Source of the DNA: Phycisphaerales bacterium UBA7800
Lineage (GTDB): Bacteria; Planctomycetota; Phycisphaerae; Phycisphaerales; Phycisphaeraceae
NCBI GenBank assembly: GCA_002480565.1
Contig: DLCK01000019.1
Span: forward strand, 45,345 to 109,344
Length of the DNA: 64,000 nt
Direction: 5' to 3'
A program made the translations under genes and the position numbers. The notes below the pieces were generated by a model. That model saw only the letters and a list, made by a program, of their open reading frames with translations. It searched no databases and was not told the DNA's origin. Every line of letters begins with the position of its first letter. The stretch's first letter is position 1. This document shows positions 8,720-17,670 of this stretch, piece by piece.

Positions 8720-9070
8720 ATGACGAAAAAGAAAAACAAGAAACATCTCCCAAATCTTGCATTATGGTTGGCACCATTTTTTATTGCTGCGATTGGTATG
8801 TGTTGCTTGGCCTCGTACGTGAGTCGTAATGGGCAGAATCCGTATTCAGGACATTTTATTTTGTTATGTCCAGCTGTTATGTTCCTGGGAATGGCATGGG
8901 TTCAGTTAAAAACTGGATACCGATGGAAGAATTTGTGTCCGGGCAATCGTGGTAAGACACGTGAGCAGTCTCCGTTTGGGTTTTGGTCAAGCAGCGTCGT
9001 TTTTATGGCCTTGTTTGTGATGTTTTATCTGTGGTCGTTGCTTGATCTGATTTTTGCCTATACCCAATAA
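8720..9070 (+). CDS. Small membrane protein of unknown function
   Basis: A 116-residue protein with a lysine-rich N-terminus (MTKKKNKKH) and three hydrophobic segments: about residues 14-32, 45-62 and 91-112. ATG 8720 is chosen over TTG 8699 because AGGTGGA lies 8 bases upstream. No recognisable domain. It sits between two REP palindromes and ends before a strong bidirectional terminator. The composition is ordinary for the region, so it is probably a native gene rather than part of a mobile unit. Confidence 0.65.
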   Translation: MTKKKNKKHLPNLALWLAPFFIAAIGMCCLASYVSRNGQNPYSGHFILLCPAVMFLGMAWVQLKTGYRWKNLCPGNRGKTREQSPFGFWSSSVVFMALFVMFYLWSLLDLIFAYTQ

Positions 9071-9104
9071 ATGAAGATGTGGGATAACGTAAAGTTGCAA
9101 GCAA

Positions 9105-9207
9105 GTAGGGTGGGTAGAGGCGCTTTGCCGAAACCCACCGTTGATTTGCATGGGCAGGGTGATTGGTGATGGTGATGGTGGGTTTCGCTGTGCTCTACCC
9201 ACCCTAC
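9105..9207. repeat. REP/BIME palindrome, copy 3
   Basis: Outer arms GTAGGGTGGGTAGAGGCG and CTCTACCCACCCTAC as in copies 1 and 2. The centre differs and includes a small GGTGAT tandem. It lies directly before a bidirectional terminator. Confidence 0.85.
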
Positions 9208-9213
9208 GTTGAA

Positions 9214-9258
9214 TAAAAAAACGCGGGATGAAGTGTTGGGCTTCATCCCGCGGTTTTT
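9214..9258. terminator. Bidirectional intrinsic terminator
   Basis: A perfect 12-bp stem, CGCGGGATGAAG (9222-9233) with CTTCATCCCGCG (9241-9252), has a run of A on its left and GTTTTTATTTT on its right. It can stop transcription of the plus-strand membrane protein gene and of the minus-strand PDH operon. Confidence 0.9.
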
Positions 9259-9366
9259 ATTTTGGCGACTTGTATTTGTCGTTTTTTATTGGGTTGTCGG
9301 CCCCGGGGACTGAAGTCCCGCGGGCTTTGGTTCCAGTTTTGGAACGTGTTGGGAAACTTCCGGGGA

Positions 9367-10716
9367 TTAGAGTCCCATCAGGAGTTTGCCGGGGTTTTCC
9401 AGGCAGCTTTTGATGTCGTTGAGGTAGCGGGCGGCTGCGCCACCGTCGACGAGGCGATGGTCATAACTCAAACTCAAAGGCATCATCAGACGCGGGGTGA
9501 TGGTGTCGTCCTTGTTGACGATGGGCATCTTGCGGCTGCGACCGACCAGCAGGATGGCGACTTCCGGAGGGTTGATGACCGGGGTGGAGTACGTGCCACC
9601 GATCGCGCCGAGGTTACTGATGGTGAAGGTCGAGCCGCGCAGGTCTTCGATGCCGAACTTGTTGGCACGGATGTTCTCGACGATGTTGGCCATCTCTTCG
9701 GTGATCTCGGCAATGCTCATGGTGTCGGCATTGCGCAGTGATGGGACCACGAGGCCACGGTCGGTGTCGACTGCAATGCCGATGTTGATGTACTGCTTGT
9801 AGATGACTTCGCCGTTATCCATGTCGACCGAAGCGTTGATGCTCGGGTTCTTGCGAAGTGACATGGCGCAGGCTTTGATGAGGAAGGGCATGGTGGTGAG
9901 CTTAAAGCCCTGGGCTGCAAAGTCGTCTTTGGAATCCTGACGCATGGCTTCAAGATCAGTGACATCCGCATCATCAAAGTTGGTGACGTGGGGGATGGTG
10001 GTCTTGGAGGTGACCATGGTTTTGGCAATGGTCTGACGAATCTTGGGCATCTTGTCCTTGGTGATCGGACCCCATGAATCGTTGGACGGTTCGCCGGGCG
10101 TGTCCATGGCTTTCTTGCGTTCGATGACGGGAGCCATGTTACGGGCAGCGGCGATGATGTCTTCACGGGTGACGCGACCACCTTCGCCGGAACCTGCGAT
10201 GTTGTTGAGGGAGACACCCAGTTCACGTGCCATGCGACGGGTTGCCGGACCTGCGGGAACGCCAGCGGAGGACTTGGGTGCAACCTTGCGGGTCGCCGGT
10301 GCCGGAGCAGGAGCGGACTTCTTGGGTGCAGGTGCTGGTGCTGCCGGGGCTGGGGCTGCTTGGGCGACAGGTTCCTCGGCGGGAGCTTCGTCCACTTCAG
10401 GCGTTGCTTCTTCGACGGGTTCTTCAGCAGGTGCTTCGTCGGCTTGTGCAGTTTCCGGGGCTTCCGGGGTTTCCGGGGCGGCACCGCCTTCGAGTTCGAG
10501 GATGGCCTGGCCGATTTTCACGGTGTCGCCGGCTTTGACGAGGATCTTGCCGATGGTGCCTGCCGAAGGACTGGGCACTTCGACCATGGCTTTGTCGGTT
10601 TCGATTTCCAGAAGGGGTTGATCTTCGGAAACCTGATCGCCTGTGGCAACGAGTACGTTGACGACGTCACCACCTTCAATATTTTCGCCCAAGTCGGGCA
10701 GTGTGAATTCGGCCAT
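9367..10716 (-). CDS. aceF: Pyruvate dehydrogenase E2, dihydrolipoamide acetyltransferase
   Basis: 449 residues. One N-terminal lipoyl domain carries the lipoylated K42 in ETDKAMVEV; an Ala/Pro/Glu-rich flexible linker follows (about residues 85-150); then the peripheral subunit-binding domain (ATRRMARELGV ... GGRVTREDI) and the acyltransferase core ending in SYDHRLVDGG with catalytic H420 and D424. It transfers acetyl groups from E1 to CoA as core of the PDH complex. Third gene of the minus-strand operon lpdA-aceE-aceF. A single lipoyl domain instead of the three in E. coli is common outside enterobacteria. The gap to aceE holds a CACAGAG hairpin. Confidence 0.95.
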   Translation of the reverse strand: MAEFTLPDLGENIEGGDVVNVLVATGDQVSEDQPLLEIETDKAMVEVPSPSAGTIGKILVKAGDTVKIGQAILELEGGAAPETPEAPETAQADEAPAEEPVEEATPEVDEAPAEEPVAQAAPAPAAPAPAPKKSAPAPAPATRKVAPKSSAGVPAGPATRRMARELGVSLNNIAGSGEGGRVTREDIIAAARNMAPVIERKKAMDTPGEPSNDSWGPITKDKMPKIRQTIAKTMVTSKTTIPHVTNFDDADVTDLEAMRQDSKDDFAAQGFKLTTMPFLIKACAMSLRKNPSINASVDMDNGEVIYKQYINIGIAVDTDRGLVVPSLRNADTMSIAEITEEMANIVENIRANKFGIEDLRGSTFTISNLGAIGGTYSTPVINPPEVAILLVGRSRKMPIVNKDDTITPRLMMPLSLSYDHRLVDGGAAARYLNDIKSCLENPGKLLMGL

Positions 10717-10781
10717 TTTCGCTTGTCCTTCAGATACTTTATTTCAGAGGCAGTTTTATATTTTCCATCTCTACGGCTTTC

Positions 10782-10866
10782 ACCACAGAGGCACAGAGTC
10801 ACAGAGGTCAGAAATGAGTCTAAGAATTGTTTGTCTTAAAACTCTGTGTCTCTGTGCCTCTGTGGT
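10782..10866. repeat. CACAGAG-type hairpin repeat, copy A
   Basis: Left arm 10782-10807 (ACCACAGAGGCACAGAG...) pairs with right arm 10841-10866 (...GCCTCTGTGGT). The arms themselves are tandem CACAGAG-like heptamers. It fills the aceE-aceF gap. A near-identical copy lies in the lpdA-aceE gap. Confidence 0.85.
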
Positions 10867-10887
10867 TCATCCTATCACGTTACAGAC

Positions 10888-13575
10888 TCAAACCGTAAAC
10901 GGGTTGGGTTTGTCGGCATCAATGCCCAGGTCCTTGACGGCTTTGGCTGCGATCTTTTTGTCGAGCTTGCCATCACGGGCGAGTTTGTACAAGGTTGCCA
11001 CGACGATGCACTCGGCATCGACTTCAAAGAAGCGACGCAGAGCTTCGCGGGTTTCACTGCGACCAAAGCCGTCGGTGCCCAGCACGTACATGCCGTTGGA
11101 TACCCATGGGAGCAATTGTTCGGGAACCGCACGGACATAGTCGCTTGCTGCGATGACCGGTCCTTCTTCGCCTTCAAGCACTTGTTCGATGTAACTCTTG
11201 CGGGGTTCCTGGTCGGCATGGAGCATGTTCCAGCGTTCGCAGTCCTGGGCGTCACGGCGAAGTTCGTTGTAGCTGGTGACGGACCAGACCTTCGACGAGA
11301 CGTTGTACTTCTCAGCCAGGATGTCCTGAGCCTTGAGCACTTCGTTTAGGATCGCACCGGAACCAAAGAGCTGGACGTGTGCCTTGGCCTTCTTCTTGGT
11401 CTTGGCTTCCTTGAAGGGGTAGATGCCCTTGACGATGCCTTCCTCGACACCTTCTGGCATGTCGGGATGCTTGTAGTTTTCGTTTTCGACGGTGATATAG
11501 TAGATCCAGTCTTCACCGTTTTCGTACATGCGTTTCATGCCATCGAAGACGATGACGTTGGTTTCGTAAGCAAATGCCGGGTCGTAGGCTTTGACACATG
11601 GGAAGGCGATGGCATTGAGGATGGAGTGCCCGTCCTGATGCTGGAGTCCTTCGCCGTTGAGTGTGGTGCGACCTGCGGTACCCCCGAGCATAAAGCCTCG
11701 TGCCCGCATGTCACCTGCAGCCCAGATCAGGTCGCCGATGCGTTGGAAGCCGAACATGGAGTAGTAGATGAAGAAGGGGATCATGGCCACGCCGTGTGAG
11801 GTGTGGCTGGTGCCTGCAGCGATGAAGCTGGACATGGCGCCGGCTTCGGTGATGCCTTCTTCGAAAATCTGCCCGTCCTGTGCTTCCTTGTAGTAGAGCA
11901 TGGTGTCCGAGTCGACCGGTTCGTAGTGCTGACCGGCATGGGCGTAGATACCGACCTGGCGGAAGAGTGCTTCCATGCCGAAGGTACGTGATTCGTCGGG
12001 AACGATGGGCACGATGTGCTTGCCGATATTTTTGTCTTTGAGGAGTTTGGTGAACAGACGCACGAAGCCCATGGTGGTGGACCATTCGCGATCACCGCTG
12101 CCCTTAAGCGAGTCGCGGTAGTCATCAAGCTGGGGCATGGTCAGTTGTGCAGCGCGTTGGCGACGTTCAGGAACCGGACCGCCCATGGCAGCGCGACGTT
12201 CTTTGAGATACTTGGCTTCGGGACTGTCTGCCGGTGGGACATAGAAGGGCGCTTCGGCCACGTCTTTATCCGAGATTGGAATGCCAAAGCGTGTGCGGAA
12301 CTCGCGGAGTTCGTCTTCGTTGAGCTTCTTTTGCTGATGGGTGATGTTCTTGCCTTCACCCGCTTCACCAAGGCCGTAACCTTTGACGGTTTTGGCGAGG
12401 ATGACAGTGGGCATGCCGTTGTTGGATTCGGTGGCAGCTTTGTATGCGGTGTAAACCTTGTCCGGATCGTGACCACCACGGCGGAGTTTGGTGAGGTCTT
12501 CGTCGGAAAGGTGATCGACGAGTTTGGCGACTTCGGGATATTTACCGAAGAAGTGTTCGCGGATGTATTCACCACTGCTGACGGTGTATTTTTGATACTG
12601 GCCGTCGACGACTTCACCCATGCGTTTGACGAGTTGGCCGGTCTTGTCCTGTGCGAGGATCGGGTCCCAGTCTTCGCCCCATACGACTTTGATGACGTTC
12701 CAGCCGGCACCACGGAAGATTCCTTCGAGTTCCTGGATCATCTTGCTGTTACCACGGACCGGGCCGTCGAGACGTTGGAGGTTACAGTTGATGACCCAGA
12801 CGAGGTTGTCGAGTTTTTCACGACTTGCCAGGGTGATGGCGCCCAGTGTTTCGGGTTCATCACATTCACCGTCACCGAGGAACGCCCAGACCTTTGCGCC
12901 TTTGTCTTCTGCCAGGCCACGGTCATAGAGATATTCCATGAAGCGGGCGCGGTAGATGGACATGATCGGGCCAAGCCCCATGGACACGGTGGGATATTCC
13001 CAGAAGTCGGGCATCAACCACGGGTGGGGATAGCTGGATAAGCCGGGCTCGGGTTGAAGCTCACGACGGAAGTTTTCCAGATGTTGATCGCCGATGCGAC
13101 CTTCGGTGTACGCACGGGCATAGACACCGGGGGAGGCATGTCCCTGGAAGTAGACGACGTCGCCGCCGCATTCGTGATCCTTGCCACGGAAGAAGTGGTT
13201 AAAGCCGACTTCCAGCAGGGTGGCAGAGGATGCAAAGGTGGAGATGTGTCCGCCGACAGCACCGGGCTTTTTGTTGGCTTTGACGACCATGGCCATCGCG
13301 TTCCAGCGGATGATGCTCTTGATGCGGCGTTCAAGTTCACGGTTACCCGGATACTTGGGCTGCTTGGAGCGGTCGATGGTGTTGATGTAGGGCGTGGTCT
13401 GCGTGTAGGGCAGTTTGATGCCAAGGCGTTGGGCATTTTCATCGAGGATGGAAAGCAGGTACTCAACGCGTGCCGGTCCTTTGTCCTTAAGGACATATTC
13501 GAGCGACTCAAGCCACTCAGCGGTTTCGGCCGGGTCTACATCAACGTCTTGTGTTCTTACGAGGTCTTTTGCCAT
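10888..13575 (-). CDS. aceE: Pyruvate dehydrogenase E1, homodimeric type
   Basis: 895 residues, the usual length of the single-chain (alpha2) E1 of proteobacterial type. The N-terminal segment ETAEWLESLEYVLKDKGP is typical. The thiamine diphosphate motif is GDGECDEPET ... INCNLQRLDGPVRG, and the second half holds the pyrimidine-domain segments SFIAAGTSH and the conserved LQHQDGHS. It decarboxylates pyruvate and acetylates the lipoyl arm of E2. Middle gene of the lpdA-aceE-aceF unit. No strong Shine-Dalgarno precedes ATG 13575; the N-terminus nevertheless fits the family. Flanked on both sides by copies of the same hairpin repeat. Confidence 0.96.
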   Translation of the reverse strand: MAKDLVRTQDVDVDPAETAEWLESLEYVLKDKGPARVEYLLSILDENAQRLGIKLPYTQTTPYINTIDRSKQPKYPGNRELERRIKSIIRWNAMAMVVKANKKPGAVGGHISTFASSATLLEVGFNHFFRGKDHECGGDVVYFQGHASPGVYARAYTEGRIGDQHLENFRRELQPEPGLSSYPHPWLMPDFWEYPTVSMGLGPIMSIYRARFMEYLYDRGLAEDKGAKVWAFLGDGECDEPETLGAITLASREKLDNLVWVINCNLQRLDGPVRGNSKMIQELEGIFRGAGWNVIKVVWGEDWDPILAQDKTGQLVKRMGEVVDGQYQKYTVSSGEYIREHFFGKYPEVAKLVDHLSDEDLTKLRRGGHDPDKVYTAYKAATESNNGMPTVILAKTVKGYGLGEAGEGKNITHQQKKLNEDELREFRTRFGIPISDKDVAEAPFYVPPADSPEAKYLKERRAAMGGPVPERRQRAAQLTMPQLDDYRDSLKGSGDREWSTTMGFVRLFTKLLKDKNIGKHIVPIVPDESRTFGMEALFRQVGIYAHAGQHYEPVDSDTMLYYKEAQDGQIFEEGITEAGAMSSFIAAGTSHTSHGVAMIPFFIYYSMFGFQRIGDLIWAAGDMRARGFMLGGTAGRTTLNGEGLQHQDGHSILNAIAFPCVKAYDPAFAYETNVIVFDGMKRMYENGEDWIYYITVENENYKHPDMPEGVEEGIVKGIYPFKEAKTKKKAKAHVQLFGSGAILNEVLKAQDILAEKYNVSSKVWSVTSYNELRRDAQDCERWNMLHADQEPRKSYIEQVLEGEEGPVIAASDYVRAVPEQLLPWVSNGMYVLGTDGFGRSETREALRRFFEVDAECIVVATLYKLARDGKLDKKIAAKAVKDLGIDADKPNPFTV

Positions 13576-13627
13576 GGGAGTTCCGGTTGTTTTTCAATTT
13601 ACGGACTGAACTTAATCCAATGTCTTT

Positions 13628-13704
13628 ACCACAGAGTCACAGAGACACAGAGTTCAAGACAAAGAGTGTTTTTGTTTTTCTCTGTGCCTCTGTGACTCTG
13701 TGGT
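13628..13704. repeat. CACAGAG-type hairpin repeat, copy B
   Basis: Left arm 13628-13653 (ACCACAGAGTCACAGAGACA...) pairs with right arm 13681-13704 (TCTGTGCCTCTGTGACTC...). Occupies the lpdA-aceE gap and ends in the same GGTTCATCC as copy A. Confidence 0.85.
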
Positions 13705-13720
13705 TCATCCATGGACTCAA

Positions 13721-15160
13721 TTATTTCTTCGCTCGACGGGGACGGTAAATTTCCGTTGCCACGCCGTGGTGGGCGTCGCCTGCGTGGGGCAGGGTTTCAC
13801 TCATTGTTGGATGCGGGTGGATACATTCGGTCATGTCATGGACGACCGCGCCCATTTCGATGGCCAGGGTTGCTTCACCGATGAGTTCGCCAGCACCACT
13901 GCCGACGATCCCGACGCCCAGGACGCGGTCGGTGCCCGGTTCGATGATCATCTTGGTGAGTCCATCAGGGCGACCCATCGCTTGAGCGCGACCGGATGCT
14001 CCCCAGGGGTACACTGCGACTTCGACGTCAATGCCTTGTTCCTTGGCTTGACGTTCGGTGATACCAGCCCATGCCAATTCTGGATCGGTGAAGACGACTG
14101 CGGGAATCGCCATTGCGTCGAAGGTGGAGTTTTCACCCTTGATGACTTCGACAGCGATTTTGCCTTCGTAGGAAGCCTTGTGAGCAAGCATCGGATTGCC
14201 GATGACATCGCCGATGGCATAGATCGCAGGATCAGCGGTTTTCTGTTGGTTGTCAGTTTGGATAAAGCCTTTGTCATCGACGATGACTTTGGTGTTTTCC
14301 AGGCCGATGCCCGCACTGTTGGGACGACGACCGATGCAAACCAGCACGCGGTCGTATTCTTCGGTCGTGGACTGATCACCTTTTTCAAGTGTCGCCACGA
14401 TCTTGTCACCTTTAACTTCAACGCCAGCGACTTTGGTACTCAGTTCGATGCCTTCAAAGAGCTTGTCCAGTCGCTTCTTGAGCGGTCGAGCCAAGTCTGC
14501 ATCGGTGGTGGGCAGGAAGGTGTCCATCATTTCCACGACCTTGACCTTGGAGCCAAGAGCCGCGTAGACGGTGCCCATTTCCAGACCGATGTAGCCAGCA
14601 CCGACAACCAGCAGGCTTTCGGGGATGTCTTCGAGTTCCAATGCACCTGTGGAGTCCATGATGCGGTCAGAACCAATGTTGAACATACCGGGCATGAAGG
14701 GCTCGGAGCCTGTAGCAATGATACAGGTATCAAAGCTGATGCATCCGGTGGAGGGATGCGTTGCCGGATCACCGCCTTCAATACGCATGCGATTGGAGTC
14801 TTCAAAGACGCCACTCCCCACGACGATGCGGACATTGCGCTTTTTGGCCAGTGTCCCCAGACCGCCTGAGAGGCTGTCGATGATTTGTTGTTTGCGAGCC
14901 TTCATGGATTCGAGATTGATCTTGGGCTTGTCGAAGGTGACGCCCCAATCATTCATTTCCACAGACTCGTTGATGACCTTAGCCACATGTAACAGGGCTT
15001 TGGACGGGATACAACCGCGTAACAGACAGGTGCCACCGAGCTTGCCGACCTTGTCGACGATGGTGACTTCCATGCCCATATCCGCTGCAAAGAAGGCTGC
15101 CGCGTAACCACCAGGGCCGCCGCCTAAAACCAGAACTTGCGTATGCATGGTTCGGTTCAC
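13721..15160 (-). CDS. lpdA: Dihydrolipoamide dehydrogenase (E3)
   Basis: 479 residues. FAD-binding GGGPGGYAAA at 13-22, redox-active disulfide C45/C50 in GGTCLLRGCIPSK, NAD-binding GAGYIGLEMG in the middle, and the C-terminal CIHPHPTMSE with the active-site histidine-glutamate pair. It reoxidises the dihydrolipoyl arm of E2 and reduces NAD+. First gene of the PDH operon. GGAGTGA just upstream of ATG 15160 supports this start, although ATG 15148 (MHTQVLVLGG) is possible. The LLR between the cysteines replaces the more frequent NVG but is seen in some Lpd proteins. Confidence 0.95.
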   Translation of the reverse strand: MNRTMHTQVLVLGGGPGGYAAAFFAADMGMEVTIVDKVGKLGGTCLLRGCIPSKALLHVAKVINESVEMNDWGVTFDKPKINLESMKARKQQIIDSLSGGLGTLAKKRNVRIVVGSGVFEDSNRMRIEGGDPATHPSTGCISFDTCIIATGSEPFMPGMFNIGSDRIMDSTGALELEDIPESLLVVGAGYIGLEMGTVYAALGSKVKVVEMMDTFLPTTDADLARPLKKRLDKLFEGIELSTKVAGVEVKGDKIVATLEKGDQSTTEEYDRVLVCIGRRPNSAGIGLENTKVIVDDKGFIQTDNQQKTADPAIYAIGDVIGNPMLAHKASYEGKIAVEVIKGENSTFDAMAIPAVVFTDPELAWAGITERQAKEQGIDVEVAVYPWGASGRAQAMGRPDGLTKMIIEPGTDRVLGVGIVGSGAGELIGEATLAIEMGAVVHDMTECIHPHPTMSETLPHAGDAHHGVATEIYRPRRAKK

Positions 15161-15400
15161 TCCATATAAGGTTCAAATTCACCGTCGATGCCTTTGAATC
15201 ATTCCAATAAGGCATCAACAAGGCGATATCGTAGCATGTTCTTGGGCGATAGGTAAATCTGCAATGCCATTGACAGAGTCCTAATGCCCGGTGATAGGGA
15301 CTGGTCGGATAAAATCGTGTAAATTGAACAGCAAACGCACGATAAAACACTAAGCAGTCCGGTGTTTTGCGTCAAAATGCCGTCTTGGGGTCAGGGCTGG

Positions 15401-15658
15401 CTACTCACTTTTAGTGATGGTTTCAATGGTCAGCCGCCCACCTTCATTGCGAATACCCAGATTCAGGGTATTGGGTAAATCGGGTGTTCGAATCGTCATA
15501 TGGCTTGGAATCGACAGGCTCGGTGGCCGTGAATTGGAGGCAGCTTTTTCAAGACTCTTGCCGAATTTCATCAAGGCGTTACCCGCAATGAGCGTGCAGG
15601 CGATCAGGGTGATACCAATGATTAAACTCACACGTACGTTTGGCTGACTCATTTTCAA
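15401..15658 (-). CDS. Small single-pass membrane protein
   Basis: 85 residues, unrecognised. One hydrophobic segment at about 9-28 (VRVSLIIGITLIACTLIAG) and a short extracytoplasmic tail that ends in beta-strand-like TLNLGIRNEGGRLTIETI. GGGGAC lies 7 bases before the start. It is preceded on the same strand by the DUF3891 gene, 52 bases away, so the two may be cotranscribed. Confidence 0.6.
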   Translation of the reverse strand: MKMSQPNVRVSLIIGITLIACTLIAGNALMKFGKSLEKAASNSRPPSLSIPSHMTIRTPDLPNTLNLGIRNEGGRLTIETITKSE

Positions 15659-15710
15659 ATGTCCCCCATAGATTGATAGTAAGCAAAAACAAACCGGCTA
15701 AAACTGAACG

Positions 15711-16475
15711 TCATTCCGATCGAAGCTGAACATGGGTCACAATCGGATGAGCGTTGTTCAGTGCGTCCTGGAAGCTTTCCTCGTCTTCCCAACAGTTCTC
15801 AGAAAGCTGCATCCCTCTGATTGATAAAGGCAGGTTATCTTGGACTAGCGGCCAGGGGGTGATGCTAAAACACTGTTCATCGGACTTGCTCACATGCAGC
15901 ATGGATCGGCCATCATCAAATTGCCAATCCGCCTGCCAGGGTAAACCGCCAACTAACGTCAGGCTCAACCCATCCCAGAACGTGAACATTGATAGCAGCA
16001 TTGCCAGGCAACCAGGTTCGACAATTCGCTGGTCTTCATCCCCGCGCTTTCGTGCATCCTGAATCACACGGCTGGTCAATTCCGCCAACTCGTTGATGAA
16101 TTCCTGATCGGCATCACCATGCTTGCCATAGCTGACATACAAATCCTTGGCATACATCGTGGTCAGCAGTCCAGCCAACCAGTCGCGTCCCATCGCCAAG
16201 GCGATACTGCGACGCCAGATTTCACGGTGCTGATGCATCGGCATGAATTTGAAGTCGTTGGGCTTGCCATGCTCATCAAGTGTCGGATGCTGGTCATGAC
16301 TATGCCACCCATCATCATGACTGAGTATCGCATCAATGAGCCGATCCCATAGCGATTGAGCAATATGTTCAGGCTTTTTCCAGGCAGATGCGATCTGACA
16401 TGCCATCTGCGCATGAGCCATCTGCGTGTAAAGAATCAAACCGTCATCGGAGTCGGATGTGTTGAGTACGATCAT
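15711..16475 (-). CDS. DUF3891 family protein
   Basis: 254 residues. The pattern AHAQMACQIASAW near the N-terminus, SHDDGWHSHDQHPTLDEHG in the first third and the MHQHREIWRRSI segment are typical of DUF3891, whose members keep several His and Asp residues arranged like an HD-type metal site. Biochemical role is unknown. The start at ATG 16475 leads directly into the family N-terminus. Neighbours give no pathway context. Confidence 0.75.
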   Translation of the reverse strand: MIVLNTSDSDDGLILYTQMAHAQMACQIASAWKKPEHIAQSLWDRLIDAILSHDDGWHSHDQHPTLDEHGKPNDFKFMPMHQHREIWRRSIALAMGRDWLAGLLTTMYAKDLYVSYGKHGDADQEFINELAELTSRVIQDARKRGDEDQRIVEPGCLAMLLSMFTFWDGLSLTLVGGLPWQADWQFDDGRSMLHVSKSDEQCFSITPWPLVQDNLPLSIRGMQLSENCWEDEESFQDALNNAHPIVTHVQLRSE

Positions 16476-16604
16476 GCGTTTATCATAGCCGGGTATTACG
16501 ATTAGGGTAATAGGTGATGGTCAAGAAAATGAGGGTTTATTTCTCTATCTGGCTTGGTCGTCTGGTTTAATGCCAGCAGCAGAACAGGTTCAATTCGCAA
16601 ATGA

Positions 16605-17234
16605 CTATTTGAGTTCCACCGACCAATAAGCGTTATCCAAAAACGCCTGCCAACATGCAAAACGATCTGTCGAAAGCTTGAGACTGATCGCTGGATTGCG
16701 CTTGGGCTTAAACGGCTTGCGGATGAGTTTCATGTGGGCCTGCTCAGGTGTCCGGCCACCTTTTTTGGCATTGCACTTGACGCAACTGCAGACCAGATTC
16801 GTCCAACTGCTCTGACCCCCTTGAGTCCGAGGTTTGACGTGATCCAAACTCAGTTCAGATGACGGGAAGGTCATGCCACAGTATTGGCAAAGACTTTTAT
16901 CACGGGCATAAATATTGCGACGATTGAGTTTGATTTCCTGCTTGGGCAAACGGTCATAACCAAAAAGACGAATGATCTTGGGGACCACCAACGGCATCCG
17001 CGGAGTCTGAATCCGCTGGTAGTGCTGGGATTCAAAATTATGCCAACTTTGAGATAACTCCGCCCAGTCTTGAAAGTCGTAGCTGTAATAGCTGTCATCC
17101 TCAGTGTGAATCACTTCTGCGAGATTGCGAACCAAAAGTGAAAAGGCACGACGGGCGTCGGTGACACGGATTGCCATCCAAAGCTTGTTGAGCACCAAGA
17201 CTGGTGCATTGAGATTCGAAACGACTGCACTCAT
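16605..17234 (-). CDS. HNH endonuclease
   Basis: 209 residues. A C-terminal HNH domain is clear: zinc knuckle CQYCG, then LSLDHVKPRTQGG carrying the catalytic DH, TNLVCSCVKCNAKKGG with the second Cx2C, and the closing RTP. The N-terminal ~100 residues (VLVLNKLWMAIRVTDARRA) are the standard extension of this widely conserved free-standing HNH family in many phyla, which is chromosomal and not tied to phages or introns. AAAGGATTC lies 7 bases before ATG 17234. Substrate is unknown. It is a single-gene unit convergent to nothing obvious. Confidence 0.88.
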   Translation of the reverse strand: MSAVVSNLNAPVLVLNKLWMAIRVTDARRAFSLLVRNLAEVIHTEDDSYYSYDFQDWAELSQSWHNFESQHYQRIQTPRMPLVVPKIIRLFGYDRLPKQEIKLNRRNIYARDKSLCQYCGMTFPSSELSLDHVKPRTQGGQSSWTNLVCSCVKCNAKKGGRTPEQAHMKLIRKPFKPKRNPAISLKLSTDRFACWQAFLDNAYWSVELK

Positions 17235-17320
17235 GGACGAATCCTTTGGGTGTGCTTATCGGACTAGGATTGTAACGTGTGAATTGACAAGCTTCAAAGA
17301 TGAGAAAGGGATGAGCTGGA

Positions 17321-17436
17321 AAAGGGACTGGCGACTAGCGACTTGGGACCAGGGTTAAGACAAGAAGCACACGATCAAAGACCTGAGTTTTAAATTGCCT
17401 TTTCCCTAGTCCCTAGTCGCTAGTTCCTGGTCCCTA
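17321..17436. repeat. Inverted repeat of the GACTAGCGACT type
   Basis: AGGGACTGGCGACTAGCGAC near 17323 and GTCGCTAGTTCCTGGTCCCT at 17416-17435 are inverted copies, and each arm is itself made of CTAGTCCC-like units. It lies between the HNH gene and tRNA-Tyr. It resembles the GATTAGGGA hairpins at 25268, 46842, 52602 and 54484. Confidence 0.6.
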
Positions 17437-17460
17437 TCAAAGCTTTTGCTTTGATCAAGG

Positions 17461-17488
17461 TTGAAATTTCTTTCGCAGGACTTATACT
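17461..17488 (+). promoter_or_regulatory. Sigma-70 type promoter of tRNA-Tyr
   Basis: TTGAAA at 17461-17466 and TATACT at 17483-17488 with 16 bases between them; the tRNA begins 22 bases after the -10 box. This is a close match to consensus. Confidence 0.7.
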
Positions 17489-17509
17489 GTTTCGTCTTAC
17501 CACAACAGC

Positions 17510-17592
17510 GGGAGTATGCCGGAGTGGTCAAACGGGGCAGACTGTAAATCTGCTGGCTTATGCCTTCATTGGTTCGAATCCAATTGCTCCCA
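17510..17592 (+). tRNA. tRNA-Tyr (anticodon GTA)
   Basis: Acceptor GGGAGTA pairs with TGCTCCC (one G-U), anticodon stem-loop GCAGA-CTGTAAA-TCTGC holds GTA at 17544-17546, a class II variable arm follows, and the T arm is ATTGG-TTCGAAT-CCAAT. Length 83 nt is normal for tRNA-Tyr. The CCA end is not encoded. A promoter precedes it and an intrinsic terminator starts 7 bases after it. Confidence 0.97.
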
Positions 17593-17598
17593 CTTTCA

Positions 17599-17631
17599 AA
17601 CACCTGTGTTTAACGACACAGGTGTTTTTTT
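17599..17631 (+). terminator. Intrinsic terminator of tRNA-Tyr
   Basis: AACACCTGTGT and ACACAGGTGTT form an 11-bp stem followed by seven or eight T. Confidence 0.9.
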
Positions 17632-17670
17632 GTGCGCAGGTGGGTTTGAGCTTGTGTAAAGTTTGAGCCC

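Noticed and set aside
12016..13041. 341-codon plus-strand frame opposite aceE
   Set aside because: Antisense shadow of aceE; Phe/Asp-rich composition is the mirror of Lys/Val codons.
10782..13704. CACAGAG repeats as a CRISPR array
   Set aside because: Units are inverted, not direct with spacers; only two hairpins exist and no cas gene is in the window.
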